Shown piece after piece: positions 51,864 through 62,233 of a stretch of 64,000 bases of DNA. Source of the DNA: Sphingomonas sp. Leaf339 (lineage in GTDB: Bacteria; Pseudomonadota; Alphaproteobacteria; Sphingomonadales; Sphingomonadaceae); contig NZ_LMRS01000045.1 of assembly GCF_001426195.1 (NCBI RefSeq), positions 548 through 64,547 on the forward strand. The letters run 5' to 3'. The translations under genes and the position numbers were made by a program. Position 1 is the stretch's first letter; each line of letters opens with the position of its first letter. The notes below the pieces were generated by a model, which worked only from the letters and a program-made list of their open reading frames with translations, was not told the origin of the DNA and did no database searches.

Positions 51864-52916
51864 ATGCGCGCTGTAACGCTCGCGACGATGGCGTTGGCCG
51901 TGGCGCTGGCGACATCGACCGCCGCCTCGGCGCGCGACCTTGCGGTACCCGCCGGCAAGGGGTGGCAGCACGCGGCATCGGGTCTGGTCCTGCTGCCGAC
52001 GCTGGCTGGCCTGACCCGCACCGGCTTGAGCGACAACGGCACCGCCGAACGCGACGTGATCGCCCAGTTCGCCGATGCCGACGAGGCGGTACAGGCGACC
52101 ATCTTCCTGTTCAGCCCGGCCGAGGCGAGCGTGCCGCTCTGGTTCGATCGCGCCGAAACCGCGATGCTGGGCCGCACCGCGTTCAAGGGTGCGACGCCGC
52201 TGACCCCGGCCGCGATCGCCTTCGCTCCGCCCGGCAGTACGATCCAGTCGGCGTTGCGGCGCGGCTATGTCGTGCCGGTCGGCCCCTTCCCCACGACCGC
52301 GATCGCCGCGATCCCCAGCGGCGACTGGCTGGTCGTCATTCGGATCAGCGGCAAGACCACCGATGCTGCGGCGCTGGACGCGGTGCTGAGCCGTTTGATC
52401 GCGGACATCCGCTGGCCGGCCGCCACGCCCGCTGTCGCCGCCGTGTCGATCGCCGCCTGTCCGGCGACGACGACGTTTCACATGGCGAAGTTGCGCAAGG
52501 CCGATTTGCAGGCATCGTTGCTCGGATCGCTGATCGCCGGGGCAGCGATGCTGAACAGGAAGCCATCGGTCGATGCCGCTGCCGCGGCGCCATGGTGCCG
52601 CAATGGCGAAGGCCAACCATTATGGGCGGTTTATCGCAAGCCCGATGTGACGGCGGGCTATATGCTGGCGCTGGGCGATTCCGGCCGTGTCGTCGATGTC
52701 TTTCCCGGCCTGTCTCTCGATGCCGCCAAGCCGGATGCCGGCTTTGCCATTACCCTGCGCGATATCGATGGCAGTGCCGCGACCTATCCGATGTTCGATC
52801 GGCTGCCGGCCCCCGAACAGGTACTGACGATGGTCATGAAGACGGCGCCGACGACACGGACCCGGCAAACGGACGGCAAGCTGAACGTCACGGTCGATTC
52901 CAGCATCGCCCAATAA
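51864..52916 (+). CDS. Hypothetical exported protein
   Basis: This 350-residue protein has a signal peptide (ALAVALATSTAASA, cleavage near residue 23). The mature part has no recognised domain; it includes FADADEAVQATIFLFSPAEASVPLWFDRAE and a later Cys pair (SIAACPATTTF and WCRNGEG). The only ribosome-binding site is inside the right arm of the metK terminator, so translation from a read-through transcript would be blocked by that hairpin. Expression may instead depend on a promoter within or just before the hairpin. Role unknown. Confidence 0.75.
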   Translation: MRAVTLATMALAVALATSTAASARDLAVPAGKGWQHAASGLVLLPTLAGLTRTGLSDNGTAERDVIAQFADADEAVQATIFLFSPAEASVPLWFDRAETAMLGRTAFKGATPLTPAAIAFAPPGSTIQSALRRGYVVPVGPFPTTAIAAIPSGDWLVVIRISGKTTDAAALDAVLSRLIADIRWPAATPAVAAVSIAACPATTTFHMAKLRKADLQASLLGSLIAGAAMLNRKPSVDAAAAAPWCRNGEGQPLWAVYRKPDVTAGYMLALGDSGRVVDVFPGLSLDAAKPDAGFAITLRDIDGSAATYPMFDRLPAPEQVLTMVMKTAPTTRTRQTDGKLNVTVDSSIAQ

Positions 52917-52919
52917 CGC

Positions 52920-53537
52920 TCAAGCCTTCCACCGCGCGATGCCGGCCTTTAGCCCCGCTTCGCCGGCCCGCAGCCCGGCATGGGCGATCCGTTCGGCCAC
53001 CCAGCCGATCGCCGCGCCGGCCAGCACGTCGCTCATGTAATGTTTGCCGCGTACCGGTTGCATCGCCGCCACGCCCAGCGCCGCGACCTGCAGCGGCAAT
53101 CCCGCCGCGGTCGATTCGGTCGCGACGGCCTGCGCCACCGCCACCGCGCCCGCGGTGTGGCCGGAGGGGAACGAGTTCAGCGAGCTGTCCTTCGCGCCGG
53201 TGCCCTTCTCGATCCGATGCCCTTCCTTCACCGCCCGCGCCGGCCGGGTGCGGTCGATGCTGGCCTTCAGGACGGATTTCGCAGCCGTCGCCAGCAAATG
53301 GCTCGCCAGCATCCGCACGCCGCTGCGCAGCACCGCCGGCCGCCGCATCGTCGCGCCCAGCAGGATGGTCGCGGCGCAGATCGCGATCAACGGCGGCTGG
53401 TCGGCCAGTTCGCTGGCCTTGCCCGCCACTTGCGCAACGGGGCCATCCGGGTGGGTCGTCGCGCGGTGGGTCTGTTCGATATCGGCCCGCTTCGCCGCCT
53501 TTGCTGCCCGCTTCGCGGCCTTTTTCGGCTTAGCCAT
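52920..53537 (-). CDS. PAP2-family phosphatase
   Basis: This ~205-residue protein has a Lys/Ala-rich cytoplasmic N-terminus (AKPKKAAKRAAKAAKRAD) and then a membrane PAP2 domain: KASIDRTRP (motif 1), PSGHTAGAVA (motif 2, with catalytic His) and RGKHYMSDVLAGAAIGW (motif 3). It likely removes phosphate from a lipid phosphate. ATG 53537 is placed 8 nt after AAGGA; an ATG 6 bp upstream is possible. It overlaps the FNT gene by 8 bp, so the two form an operon. Confidence 0.9.
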   Translation of the reverse strand: MAKPKKAAKRAAKAAKRADIEQTHRATTHPDGPVAQVAGKASELADQPPLIAICAATILLGATMRRPAVLRSGVRMLASHLLATAAKSVLKASIDRTRPARAVKEGHRIEKGTGAKDSSLNSFPSGHTAGAVAVAQAVATESTAAGLPLQVAALGVAAMQPVRGKHYMSDVLAGAAIGWVAERIAHAGLRAGEAGLKAGIARWKA

Positions 53538-54363
53538 GTCCATCTTCCTTGTCGCTGCGCACCTGCGCGTGGGCCAGCAGTGCGAACAGGCCCGCACCGC
53601 CGACCAGATTGCCCAGCACCGCCGGTGCGATCAGCGCGAACAGCGCCTTTGCCACGCCGACCTGGCCGGCGAACATCAGCAGGAACGCCTCGTCCGATCC
53701 CACCACCGAATGGCTGAACCCGGCGATCGCGACCGCATAGGTGATCGCCAGAATGATCCAGAACGCCTGATCGCGCGCATTGGGCAACGTCCACGCCAAC
53801 ACCGCGATCAGAAAGCCAGCCGGGATCGCGTTCAGGAACGTCGCCCATGGCCCCAGTTCGGTGATGCGCAGCGAGATCTCGATCGCCGCCACCCGCAGGC
53901 TGTCGTCGCCCAGCAGGCCCGCCGCGATCAGGCCGGCGGCGATGCCGGTGCCGACCAGATTGGCGCCCAGCACGATTCCCCATAATCGCACCGTTCGGCG
54001 CAGCGCCCACCAGGATGGCCGCGTCACCAGCGGCAACATCGCCGTCACCGTGCTTTCGGTGAACAACTGCATCCGCCCCAGGATCACGATCAGGAAGCCG
54101 ATCGGATAGCCCAGCGACACGACCAGCCCACGCCATGGCACATCGGGCAGGTCGCGGTGCAGGGCCGCCTCGACGATCAGCGAAGTGTTGATCGCCAGCC
54201 CGGCCGCCAGCGCCGACCAGAACAGTGCCGCGAAGGGGCGGTCCAGTTCCTCCTCGCCCGCCTCACGCACCGCACGGTGCAGTTCGACCGCGTCCGCCGA
54301 CTTCAGATCCTCGACATCATCGTTACCGGCATCCGGTGCGCTATCGGGGTGGGGATCGGTCAT
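53530..54363 (-). CDS. Formate/nitrite transporter (FNT) family channel
   Basis: This 277-residue inner-membrane protein has an acidic cytoplasmic N-terminus (~45 residues) and six membrane segments, with FNT-like features such as LVVSLGYPIGFLIVILGRMQLFTESTVTAML and SHSVVGSDEAFLLMFAGQVG. The pore-lining His typical of formate channels corresponds to the SHSV segment. The subgroup with long acidic N-termini is common in alphaproteobacteria and its substrate is not defined. Upstream gene of the PAP2 protein and divergent from trmB. Confidence 0.85.
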   Translation of the reverse strand: MTDPHPDSAPDAGNDDVEDLKSADAVELHRAVREAGEEELDRPFAALFWSALAAGLAINTSLIVEAALHRDLPDVPWRGLVVSLGYPIGFLIVILGRMQLFTESTVTAMLPLVTRPSWWALRRTVRLWGIVLGANLVGTGIAAGLIAAGLLGDDSLRVAAIEISLRITELGPWATFLNAIPAGFLIAVLAWTLPNARDQAFWIILAITYAVAIAGFSHSVVGSDEAFLLMFAGQVGVAKALFALIAPAVLGNLVGGAGLFALLAHAQVRSDKEDGHG

Positions 54364-54427
54364 TCATATCGGGTAACGAGCCGGTCCCGGCTTTGCTCCC
54401 GGCGCCGGCCCGGCTAGGAGCCGCGCC

Positions 54428-55108
54428 ATGAACGATCCCGCCGTCATCCGTCGCCTCTATGGCCGTCGCCAGGGCCACAAGCTGCGCACCGGTCAGGCCG
54501 CGCTGGTCGAAGAACTGCTGCCGTCGATCAGCGTCCCCGACACCGGTCCGCTTGACGCCACTACGCTGTTTGGCGACGACCGCCCGTTGCAACTGGAGAT
54601 TGGCTTCGGCGCCGGCGAGCATCTCGCGGGGCAGGCCGCCGCCCATCCGCACACCGGCTTCATCGGGTGCGAGCCGTTCCTGAACGGCGTCGTGGGCGCG
54701 CTCAACCATATCCGCGACGGCGATCTGGGCAATATCCGCCTGCACATGGGCGACGCGCTGGAGGTGGTCGAGCGGCTGCCCGACGCCGCGCTTCAGCGGG
54801 TCTATCTGCTCCATCCCGATCCCTGGCCAAAGGCGCGACATGCCAAGCGGCGGATGATGAACCACGGCCCGCTCGACGCGATCGCCGCCAAGCTGGCGCC
54901 CGGCGGCGAATTCCGCCTCGGCACCGACGATCCCATCTATTGTCGCTGGGCGATGATGGTGATGGATCAGCGTCGCGATTTCGAATGGCTCGCGACCGGC
55001 CCGCAGGATTTCCTGACCCGTCCGGACGATTGGCCGGAAACGCGCTATGAACGCAAGGCGCGGCGGCAGGGGCACGAGGTGTGGTATTTCCGCTATCGCC
55101 GCGTCTGA
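54428..55108 (+). CDS. trmB: tRNA (guanine-N7-)-methyltransferase
   Basis: This 226-residue SAM enzyme methylates G46 of tRNA. The SAM-binding LQLEIGFGAGEHLAGQAAAHP is at about residues 55-75, followed by GCEPFLNGVV, and the family motif LLHPDPWPKARHAKRRM is at about residue 135, with GTDDP later. Length and motifs are normal and the start is clear. Confidence 0.95.
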   Translation: MNDPAVIRRLYGRRQGHKLRTGQAALVEELLPSISVPDTGPLDATTLFGDDRPLQLEIGFGAGEHLAGQAAAHPHTGFIGCEPFLNGVVGALNHIRDGDLGNIRLHMGDALEVVERLPDAALQRVYLLHPDPWPKARHAKRRMMNHGPLDAIAAKLAPGGEFRLGTDDPIYCRWAMMVMDQRRDFEWLATGPQDFLTRPDDWPETRYERKARRQGHEVWYFRYRRV

Positions 55109-55143
55109 CGGTCCCCGATCGGTTCCGGCGCGTTAACCGCCCC

Positions 55144-55584
55144 ATGGCCCCGTTCTTTCCCCTGATCGCCGTGCTGCTGGCCGGCATCGGTTTTTCGGTT
55201 CAGGCGCCGACCAACGCGGCGCTGGCAAAGGCGTCCGGATCGGTGATCCTCGCCGCGCTCGTGTCGTTCGTCGTCGGCACCGCGATCCTGCTCGCGTTAT
55301 GGCTGACATTCGACCGCACCTCGCCGGCCACGTTGAAGGGCGTGCCCGGTTGGGCATGGCTCGGTGGCCTGTACGGCGCGGGCTTCATTGCCGCCGTCGC
55401 GTTCGCCGCGCCGCGACTGGGGCTGGCGACCACGCTGACCGTGGCGATCGCGACACAGGTCGCCACCGCGCTGGCGCTCGATCATTTCGGCTGGTTCGGG
55501 CTGAAGAGCGATCCCGTCAGCATCACCAAGCTGGCCGGTGCCGCGCTGATGCTGATCGGTGTCGTCGTGATCCGGCGCGGCTGA
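55144..55584 (+). CDS. YdcZ/DUF606-type DMT-family membrane protein
   Basis: This 146-residue inner-membrane protein has four to five helices. Segments such as LAGIGFSVQAPTNAALAKASGS at the start, GLYGAGFIAAVAFAAPRLGLATTLTVAIATQV in the middle and LAGAALMLIGVVVIRRG at the end are typical of the short DMT (YdcZ) family of presumed small-molecule exporters. ATG 55144 gives the normal length. Substrate unknown. Confidence 0.85.
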   Translation: MAPFFPLIAVLLAGIGFSVQAPTNAALAKASGSVILAALVSFVVGTAILLALWLTFDRTSPATLKGVPGWAWLGGLYGAGFIAAVAFAAPRLGLATTLTVAIATQVATALALDHFGWFGLKSDPVSITKLAGAALMLIGVVVIRRG

Positions 55585-55669
55585 TCGCGCCGACCGCCAC
55601 TACCCGCCTCTGGCAAGTCCGCGGTCATCGTGGCAGCCTGTCATTCCCGCTTTCCTTATCAGGTATCGC

Positions 55670-56125
55670 ATGATCCCGACGCTTCCCGGCATCACCACCG
55701 TCGCGCAGACCATCACGCTGGCGCTGTCGCCGATCTTCATGCTGACGGCGATCGGCCAGTTGCTGAACGTGCTGACCGGCCGCCTGAGCCGGGTCATCGA
55801 CCGGGTCCGATCGCTGGAGCAATTGCACCCGCGATCGACGGGGCCGGAACATGACCGGCATATCTGGGAACTGCGCCTGCTGGATCGCCGCATCTCGATC
55901 ATTAACGCGTCGCTGTTCCTGGCGGTGTCGAGCGCGGTGATGACCAGCCTGGTCGTGGCGGCGCTGTTCGTCGCGACGCTGGCCAATCTGCATTTCGCCA
56001 GCGCGGTCGCGATCTGTTTCATTCTGGCGATGGTGATGCTGATCGCCTCGCTGATCTCGTTCATGTTCGAGGTGCGACTGTCGCTGCGCGCGATCCACGT
56101 CCGCAAGGAATATCTGGGCGACTGA
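55670..56125 (+). CDS. DUF2721 membrane protein
   Basis: This 151-residue protein has three predicted membrane segments (about residues 8-32, 85-110 and 112-138). The pattern ITLALSPIFMLTAIGQLLNVLTGRLSRVIDRVRSLE followed by ELRLLDRRISIINASLFLAVSSAV is that of DUF2721. Function unknown. It stands alone between the DMT gene and the convergent amidase. Confidence 0.85.
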   Translation: MIPTLPGITTVAQTITLALSPIFMLTAIGQLLNVLTGRLSRVIDRVRSLEQLHPRSTGPEHDRHIWELRLLDRRISIINASLFLAVSSAVMTSLVVAALFVATLANLHFASAVAICFILAMVMLIASLISFMFEVRLSLRAIHVRKEYLGD

Positions 56126-56128
56126 CGC

Positions 56129-57715
56129 CTAGCGCGTGCCCTCCAGCCCCGGCCCCGCATCGGCGCTGGCGCGATAGGCGGGCGCCACCCGCGCCCTTGC
56201 CCGCTGTTCATACGCATATCCGGCACCCAGCACCGCCGCCTCGCCGAACTTGCCGGCGATGAACGACAGGCCGACCGGCAACCCGCGCACCATCCCCATC
56301 GGCACCGTCAGATTGGGATAGCCCGCCACGGCCGGCAATTCGGACGAGGACGGCCCGCCATATTGATCGCCGTGCACCGGATCGCTCAACCATGCCGCGC
56401 CGTAGCTCGGCTCGACCAAAACGGTGGCGCGCGCGGTTTTCAGCATCGCGTCGATCCCCTCCACCCCCGCCAGCCGCAGCGATGTGGCACGCGCGGCGCG
56501 ATAGGCGGGATCGGCCAGCCCCTTTGTCAGCGCCGCCGCATCGAACGTCTCCTGATCGAAGAACGGCATCTCGGTCGCCGCGTTGGCGCGGTTGAAGGCG
56601 ATCACCTGATCCAGCGTCCGCGTCGTCACCGCTGCCGGCGTGGTCGCCAGATAGGTGTTCAGGTCCGCCTTCAACTCGGTTTTCAGCACGGTGAACTCGG
56701 CATCGCCCAACCCGTCGAGCTGGGGTCGCTTCACCTCGACCAACGTGGCGCCGCCGGCGCGCAGTACCGCCAGCGCCGCGTCGAACCGCGCCGCCAGATC
56801 GCGCGTCATCTCTGGCCGCAGCACCGCCACCCGCAGGCCCGACAGCGCACTCGCCGACAGGCCGGTGGCATAATCGTGGCGCACCGCGTCCCTCGTCACC
56901 GGGTCGGCGAGATCGGGCGCGACCATCGCCGACAGCATCACCGCCACGTCGCGCACGCTGCGCGCCATCGGCCCCGGCGTATCCTGCGAATGGCTTATCG
57001 GCACGACATGCGTCCGGCTGACGAGGCCGATCGACGGCTTTAGCCCGACAAGGCCGTTCAGCGACGACGGGCAGATGACCGACCCGTCGGTTTCGGTCCC
57101 GACCGCCGCCGCCGCGAAACTGGCCGCCACCGCCGCACCCGATCCGGACGACGAACCGCAGGCGGTGCGATCCAGCGCATAGGGGTTGCGGACCAGACCG
57201 CCGACCGCGCTCCACCCGCTCATCGACCGGGACGAGCGGATGTTCGCCCATTCCGACAGATTGGTCTTCCCCAGGATCACCGCCCCCGCCCGGCGCAGTT
57301 CCGCCACCACGGGCGCATCGCGGCGGGTGAGATTGTCCTTCAGCGCCAGGCTGCCCGCGGTCGTCGGCATCGCATCAGCGGTTTCGACATTGTCCTTGAT
57401 GAGCAAGGGGATCCCGTGCAGCGGCCCGCGCACCCGCCCCGCCCGGCGTTCGGCATCCAGTGCGCGTGCCTGGGCGATCGCATCGGGATTCACGGCGATC
57501 ACCGCGCGCAGGGTCGGCCCCTTGCGGTCCATCCGCGCGATGCGATCCAGATAGGCGCGGACCAGATCGACGCTGGTCGCGCGGCCAGCCGCCATCATCG
57601 CCCGCAGATCGTCGATCGACCGCTCCTCCACCGCCACGGTCCGTGCCGCCGACGGGGTCACCGGCATAACCGCCAGCAGCGTGCCGACGGACAATAGCAG
57701 AGGGGATCGGCGCAT
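56129..57715 (-). CDS. Amidase (amidase-signature family), exported
   Basis: This 528-residue protein has a signal peptide (LLLSVGTLLAVMPVTPSAA) and the amidase signature: Lys in HGIPLLIKDNVET (about residue 100), Ser in GSSSGSGAAVAASFAAAAVGTETDGSVICP (about 175-200). The Ser-cisSer-Lys triad is complete. Substrate unknown; related exported enzymes hydrolyse amides in the periplasm. ATG 57715 follows AGGGA; the longer frame upstream is not family-like. Confidence 0.92.
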   Translation of the reverse strand: MRRSPLLLSVGTLLAVMPVTPSAARTVAVEERSIDDLRAMMAAGRATSVDLVRAYLDRIARMDRKGPTLRAVIAVNPDAIAQARALDAERRAGRVRGPLHGIPLLIKDNVETADAMPTTAGSLALKDNLTRRDAPVVAELRRAGAVILGKTNLSEWANIRSSRSMSGWSAVGGLVRNPYALDRTACGSSSGSGAAVAASFAAAAVGTETDGSVICPSSLNGLVGLKPSIGLVSRTHVVPISHSQDTPGPMARSVRDVAVMLSAMVAPDLADPVTRDAVRHDYATGLSASALSGLRVAVLRPEMTRDLAARFDAALAVLRAGGATLVEVKRPQLDGLGDAEFTVLKTELKADLNTYLATTPAAVTTRTLDQVIAFNRANAATEMPFFDQETFDAAALTKGLADPAYRAARATSLRLAGVEGIDAMLKTARATVLVEPSYGAAWLSDPVHGDQYGGPSSSELPAVAGYPNLTVPMGMVRGLPVGLSFIAGKFGEAAVLGAGYAYEQRARARVAPAYRASADAGPGLEGTR

Positions 57716-57812
57716 GGATTTCCCTGACTTGATGGCGGGATGGTCGAAATGCACCATCACCCTTGATGCAGATATGCCATCACGCTGAACCGACGCCGTC
57801 AACCTGCGTTGA

Positions 57813-59099
57813 ATGCATCCGGCCTTTTCCAGGACACCCGATTTGACTGCCATCGCCCGCCTTCTCGCCATCGTGCTGCTGTTCCTGGGCGTGATGGCGG
57901 GGTTGGCGATGACGATCGTCCCGCATTTCCTCGACCGGATCTATTATACCGGCCCCGCCAGCGGCCATTTCGACACCCAGCGCTTTTTCAACCCGGACGG
58001 CGATGCCGACACCGCCGCGCCGCCGACCGGCGGCAGCCGCGCCGGTTTTTTCTGGAACGCGATGACCGGGCGTGACGGTCGGCCGGCATGGCCCGACCGC
58101 GTGCCGATCCACGCCGCCAAGCCCGCCGAACTGCTGCAACCGCTGCCCGCCCCGTCGGTGTTCACCGTCGCCACGCCGGCGCAGGTCACAGCGACGCCCA
58201 TGGTCGCGACCTGGATCGGCCATGCCAGCGTGCTGGTGCAGACGCCCGGTCTCAACATCCTGACCGATCCGGTCTGGGCCGACCATAGCGGCCCGTTCGG
58301 TTTCGGCCCGAAACGCTTGGCGGCCCCCGGCATCGCCTTTGCCGATCTGCCGCATGTCGACCTGATCCTGCTCAGCCATAATCATTACGATCATCTCGAC
58401 CTGTCGACGCTCAAACGGCTCTGGGCGCGCGACCGGCCGCTGATCGTCACCAGTCTGGGCAACGACGCGATCCTGCGCAGCCGTGGTATTCCGGCGGTGG
58501 CGGCCGACTGGAACCAGGCGGTGACCGTGGAGGGTCGCCCGCGCGTCGGTGCCAACACATATTGGGGCCGGCCGGTGCGCGTTCACGTCACGCGCAATCA
58601 TCACTGGGGCAGCCGCTGGTTCGCCGACCGCAACCGGGCGCTGTGGTCGAGCTTCGTCGTGACGCTGCCCGGCGGCAACCTGTTCTTCGCCGGCGACACC
58701 GGCATGGGCGATGGTCGCTGGCCCGCAGAAGCCGCCGCGCTGGGGCCGATCCGTCTCGCGTTGATCCCGATCGGCGCGTTCCGCTTCGCGCCGGGCCAGA
58801 TGGCGAGCGGCAGTCATATCGGGCCGCCGCAGGCGGTGCAGGTGTTCGAGCGCCTGCGCGCCGCCACCGCCATCCCCATCCACTGGGGCACGTTCCGCCT
58901 GTCCTATGAGGGATACCGCACGCCGCCGGGGTTGCTGAAGGCGGCGATGGCGTGTGCGGGGCGGACCGGCTTTGATCCAGTGGCGATCGGGCGACCGAAA
59001 GCCATCGCCCCCATCGGGACGCAGGTGGCGGCGACCACGACGTCGGATGCCGCCATGGCTCGCTGCCTTGATACGCCGGCGGTCAGGGCGCTGCGTTAA
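57813..59099 (+). CDS. MBL-fold metallo-hydrolase (NAPE-PLD/UlaG-like), membrane-anchored
   Basis: This 428-residue protein has one N-terminal membrane helix (IARLLAIVLLFLGVMAGLAMTIV) and a metallo-beta-lactamase domain with TWIGHASVLVQTPGLNILTDP, the metal motif SHNHYDHLD (about residue 190), HHWGSRW, and FFAGDTGMGDG. The layout resembles NAPE-hydrolysing phospholipase D-like and UlaG-like enzymes, which cut phosphodiesters or lactones. The C-terminal HWGTF supplies a further His. Substrate unknown. Confidence 0.9.
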   Translation: MHPAFSRTPDLTAIARLLAIVLLFLGVMAGLAMTIVPHFLDRIYYTGPASGHFDTQRFFNPDGDADTAAPPTGGSRAGFFWNAMTGRDGRPAWPDRVPIHAAKPAELLQPLPAPSVFTVATPAQVTATPMVATWIGHASVLVQTPGLNILTDPVWADHSGPFGFGPKRLAAPGIAFADLPHVDLILLSHNHYDHLDLSTLKRLWARDRPLIVTSLGNDAILRSRGIPAVAADWNQAVTVEGRPRVGANTYWGRPVRVHVTRNHHWGSRWFADRNRALWSSFVVTLPGGNLFFAGDTGMGDGRWPAEAAALGPIRLALIPIGAFRFAPGQMASGSHIGPPQAVQVFERLRAATAIPIHWGTFRLSYEGYRTPPGLLKAAMACAGRTGFDPVAIGRPKAIAPIGTQVAATTTSDAAMARCLDTPAVRALR

Positions 59100-59103
59100 G
59101 CCT

Positions 59104-59913
59104 TCACCCCACGAACGCCCGCTCGATCACGAAGCTACCCGGATTGGCGTTCGACCCCTCGACAAAACCCTGCGCCTCCAGCGACTTCGCGAAGTCGCGG
59201 ATCATCTCGGTCGACCCGCACAGCATCACCCGGTCCGTCTCCGGGTCCAGCGTCGCGCCACCGTCGATTCCGCTGAACAGCGTCCCGTCCTCGATCAGCA
59301 CGCCCAGCCGCGCCGACGTATGAAACGCCTCGCGCGTCACCGTCGGCACATAATGGAACTGTGCCGCCGCCTCGTCCGCCACCAGCGGGTCTTCCGCCAG
59401 CCGGCCGGTCATTTCCTCGTGATAGGCAAGGTCGCTCACCCGCCGCACCGAATGCGCGACCACCACCTTGTCGAACACCGAATAGACATCGGGATCGCGC
59501 ATCAGGCTGAGGAACGGCGCCAGCCCGGTGCCGGTCGACAGCATCACCAGCCGCTTGCCCGGCAACAGCGCGTCGAGCACCAGCGTGCCCGTCGGCTTCT
59601 TGCCCAGATACAGCTCGTCGCCCGGCTCGATCGCCTGCAATCGCGACGTAAGCGGCCCGTCCTGCACCTTGATCGACAGGAACTCCAGCTCCTCGGCATA
59701 ATGCGGCGACGCGATCGAATAGGCGCGCATCAGCGGCTTTTTCTCACCCGGCAGCCCGATCATCACGAACTCGCCCGACCGGAACCGGAAGCTCGCCGGC
59801 CGTTCGATCGCGAACGAGAACAGATGCTCGTTCCAGTGGCGTACCCACAGCACCTTGGCGCTCAGGAAAGCGGCGTTTTCGGGGATCAGCGCAGGCGCGC
59901 GCACGTCAGTCAT
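59104..59913 (-). CDS. fpr: Ferredoxin/flavodoxin--NADP reductase
   Basis: This 269-residue flavoprotein has FAD-binding [10 protein letters not shown] (about residue 58) and an NADP-binding [14 protein letters not shown] (about residue 115), and the late [11 protein letters not shown] segment. It passes electrons between NADPH and ferredoxin or flavodoxin, supporting oxidative-stress defence and iron-sulfur enzymes. ATG 59913 is the family start; the longer frame upstream overlaps the uvrB promoter region. Divergent from uvrB. Confidence 0.93.
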   Translation of the reverse strand: MTDVRAPALIPENAAFLSAKVLWVRHWNEHLFSFAIERPASFRFRSGEFVMIGLPGEKKPLMRAYSIASPHYAEELEFLSIKVQDGPLTSRLQAIEPGDELYLGKKPTGTLVLDALLPGKRLVMLSTGTGLAPFLSLMRDPDVYSVFDKVVVAHSVRRVSDLAYHEEMTGRLAEDPLVADEAAAQFHYVPTVTREAFHTSARLGVLIEDGTLFSGIDGGATLDPETDRVMLCGSTEMIRDFAKSLEAQGFVEGSNANPGSFVIERAFVG

Positions 59914-60034
59914 GAATCTTCCGATGAATTGCGAACGCCGCGCAATATGGTCGCGGGCGACATGGGTCAACCATAGCACATCTTGGCCACGCCCCACGTT
60001 GCCTGTTCCGTACCCGTTCCCCATATCGGTCGCC

Positions 60035-62233
60035 ATGGCCATCCAGATCCGCACCAGCCTCGCCGAACCGGACACGGACGAGCATTTCGTCCCCCACCGC
60101 CCGCAGCGACCGACCAAGGTGGAGGGCGGCAAGCGTTTCGAACTGGTCAGCGAATACAGCCCGTCGGGCGACCAGCCGACCGCGATCCGCGAACTGGTCG
60201 ACACCGCGCTGCGCGGCGAAAAGGATCAGGTGCTGCTGGGCGTCACCGGGTCCGGCAAGACCTTCACCATGGCCAAGGTGATCGAGGCGTTGCAGCGCCC
60301 CGCCCTGATCCTGGCGCCCAACAAGATCCTCGCGGCGCAGTTGTACGGGGAGTTCAAGTCGTTCTTCCCGAACAACGCGGTCGAATATTTCGTCAGCTAT
60401 TACGACTATTACCAGCCCGAAGCCTATGTCGCGCGGTCGGATACGTACATCGAGAAGGAATCGTCGATCAACGAATCGATCGACCGGATGCGCCATTCCG
60501 CCACCCGGTCGCTATTGGAGCGTGACGACGTCATCATCGTCGCCTCTGTCTCGTGCCTGTACGGCATCGGTTCGGTCGAGACCTATTCGGCGATGATCTT
60601 CGACCTGAAAAAGGGCCAGACCGCCGACCAGCGCGAGATCGTCCGCAAGCTGGTCGCCCTGCAATACAAGCGCAACGACGCCGCGTTCCAGCGCGGCAAT
60701 TTCCGCGTGAAGGGCGACAATCTCGAAATCTTCCCCTCGCATTATGAGGACAGCGCGTGGCGCATTTCGTTCTTCGGTGACGATATCGAGGAGATCGTGG
60801 AATTCGACCCCCTCACCGGCCAGAAATCCGCCTCGCTCAACTCGGTCCGCATCTACGCCAACAGCCATTATGTCACGCCCGGCCCGACGATGAAGCAGGC
60901 CGCCGACGCGATCCGCCACGAACTGACCGAGCGGCTGAAGGAGCTGGAAGCGGAGGGCAAGCTGATCGAGCATCAGCGGCTGGAGCAGCGCACCAATTTC
61001 GATCTGGAGATGATCGCCGCCACCGGATCGTGCAACGGCATCGAGAATTACAGCCGCTTCCTCACCGGCCGCCTCCCCGGCGAGCCGCCACCCACGCTGT
61101 TTGAGTATCTCCCCGAAAACGCGTTGCTGTTCGTCGACGAGAGTCACCAGACGATCGGTCAGATCAACGGCATGTCGCGCGGCGATCACCGTCGCAAGAT
61201 AACGCTGGCCGAATATGGTTTCCGCCTGCCCTCTGCGATCGACAACCGGCCGCTACGCTTCAACGAGTGGGACGCGATGCGCCCGCAGACCGTGTGTGTC
61301 TCGGCGACGCCGGGGCCGTGGGAGATGGAGCAGGCCGCCGGCGTCTTCGCGGAACAGGTCATCCGCCCCACCGGCCTGATCGACCCGCCGATCGAGATCA
61401 AGCCGGTCGAGGAACAGGTGCAGGACCTGATCGTCGAGGCGCGCAAGACCACCGAACTCGGTTACCGCACCCTCGTCACCACGCTGACCAAGCGGATGGC
61501 GGAGGACCTGACCGAATATATGCATGAAGCCGGCATCAAGGTCCGCTACATGCACAGCGACGTCGAGACGCTGGAGCGGATCGAGTTGATCCGCGACCTG
61601 CGTCTGGGCGTGTACGACGTGCTGATCGGCATCAACCTGCTGCGCGAGGGCCTCGACATTCCCGAATGCGGGCTGGTCGCGATCCTCGATGCCGACAAGG
61701 AGGGGTTCCTGCGCTCGGAAACCTCGCTGATCCAGACGATCGGCCGCGCCGCGCGCAACGTCGACGGCCGCGTCATCCTCTATGCCGACCGCATCACCGG
61801 CAGCATGGAGCGGGCGATGAACGAAACCTCGCGCCGGCGTGAGAAGCAGGAGGCGTACAACGTCGAACACGGCATCACGCCGACCACGATCCGGCGCAAC
61901 ATCGGCGACATCATCAAGGACGTGTCTAGCCGCGATCAGGTAACGGTCGAGATCGACGAGGATCGCCCGCACATGGTCGGCCACAATCTGCGCGCCTATA
62001 TCGAGGACCTCGAAAAGCAGATGCGCAAGGCCGCCGCCGATCTGGAATTCGAAACCGCCGGCCGCCTGCGCGACGAAATCCGCCAGCTGGAGAACGAGGA
62101 ACTCGGCCTGCCTGTCGATCAGCAGAAGCTGCCGATCATGGGCCGCAGCAATGAAGGCAAACCCGGCACGCGCAAGACGCGGTATGGGAAGGAAAGCAAG
62201 ATGCGGATGGGGGGCCGGCGCGGGGGCCGGTGA
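60035..62233 (+). CDS. uvrB: Excinuclease ABC subunit B
   Basis: This 732-residue nucleotide-excision-repair helicase-like protein has Walker [10 protein letters not shown] (about residue 70), the beta-hairpin segment [11 protein letters not shown] (about 125), DEAD-like VDESHQT (about 370), conserved helicase motifs later ([29 protein letters not shown]), and a C-terminal UVR motif ([21 protein letters not shown]) that binds UvrC. The ATG at 60035 gives the usual length with a ~40-residue N-terminal extension common in alphaproteobacteria. Confidence 0.97.
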   Translation: MAIQIRTSLAEPDTDEHFVPHRPQRPTKVEGGKRFELVSEYSPSGDQPTAIRELVDTALRGEKDQVLLGVTGSGKTFTMAKVIEALQRPALILAPNKILAAQLYGEFKSFFPNNAVEYFVSYYDYYQPEAYVARSDTYIEKESSINESIDRMRHSATRSLLERDDVIIVASVSCLYGIGSVETYSAMIFDLKKGQTADQREIVRKLVALQYKRNDAAFQRGNFRVKGDNLEIFPSHYEDSAWRISFFGDDIEEIVEFDPLTGQKSASLNSVRIYANSHYVTPGPTMKQAADAIRHELTERLKELEAEGKLIEHQRLEQRTNFDLEMIAATGSCNGIENYSRFLTGRLPGEPPPTLFEYLPENALLFVDESHQTIGQINGMSRGDHRRKITLAEYGFRLPSAIDNRPLRFNEWDAMRPQTVCVSATPGPWEMEQAAGVFAEQVIRPTGLIDPPIEIKPVEEQVQDLIVEARKTTELGYRTLVTTLTKRMAEDLTEYMHEAGIKVRYMHSDVETLERIELIRDLRLGVYDVLIGINLLREGLDIPECGLVAILDADKEGFLRSETSLIQTIGRAARNVDGRVILYADRITGSMERAMNETSRRREKQEAYNVEHGITPTTIRRNIGDIIKDVSSRDQVTVEIDEDRPHMVGHNLRAYIEDLEKQMRKAAADLEFETAGRLRDEIRQLENEELGLPVDQQKLPIMGRSNEGKPGTRKTRYGKESKMRMGGRRGGR

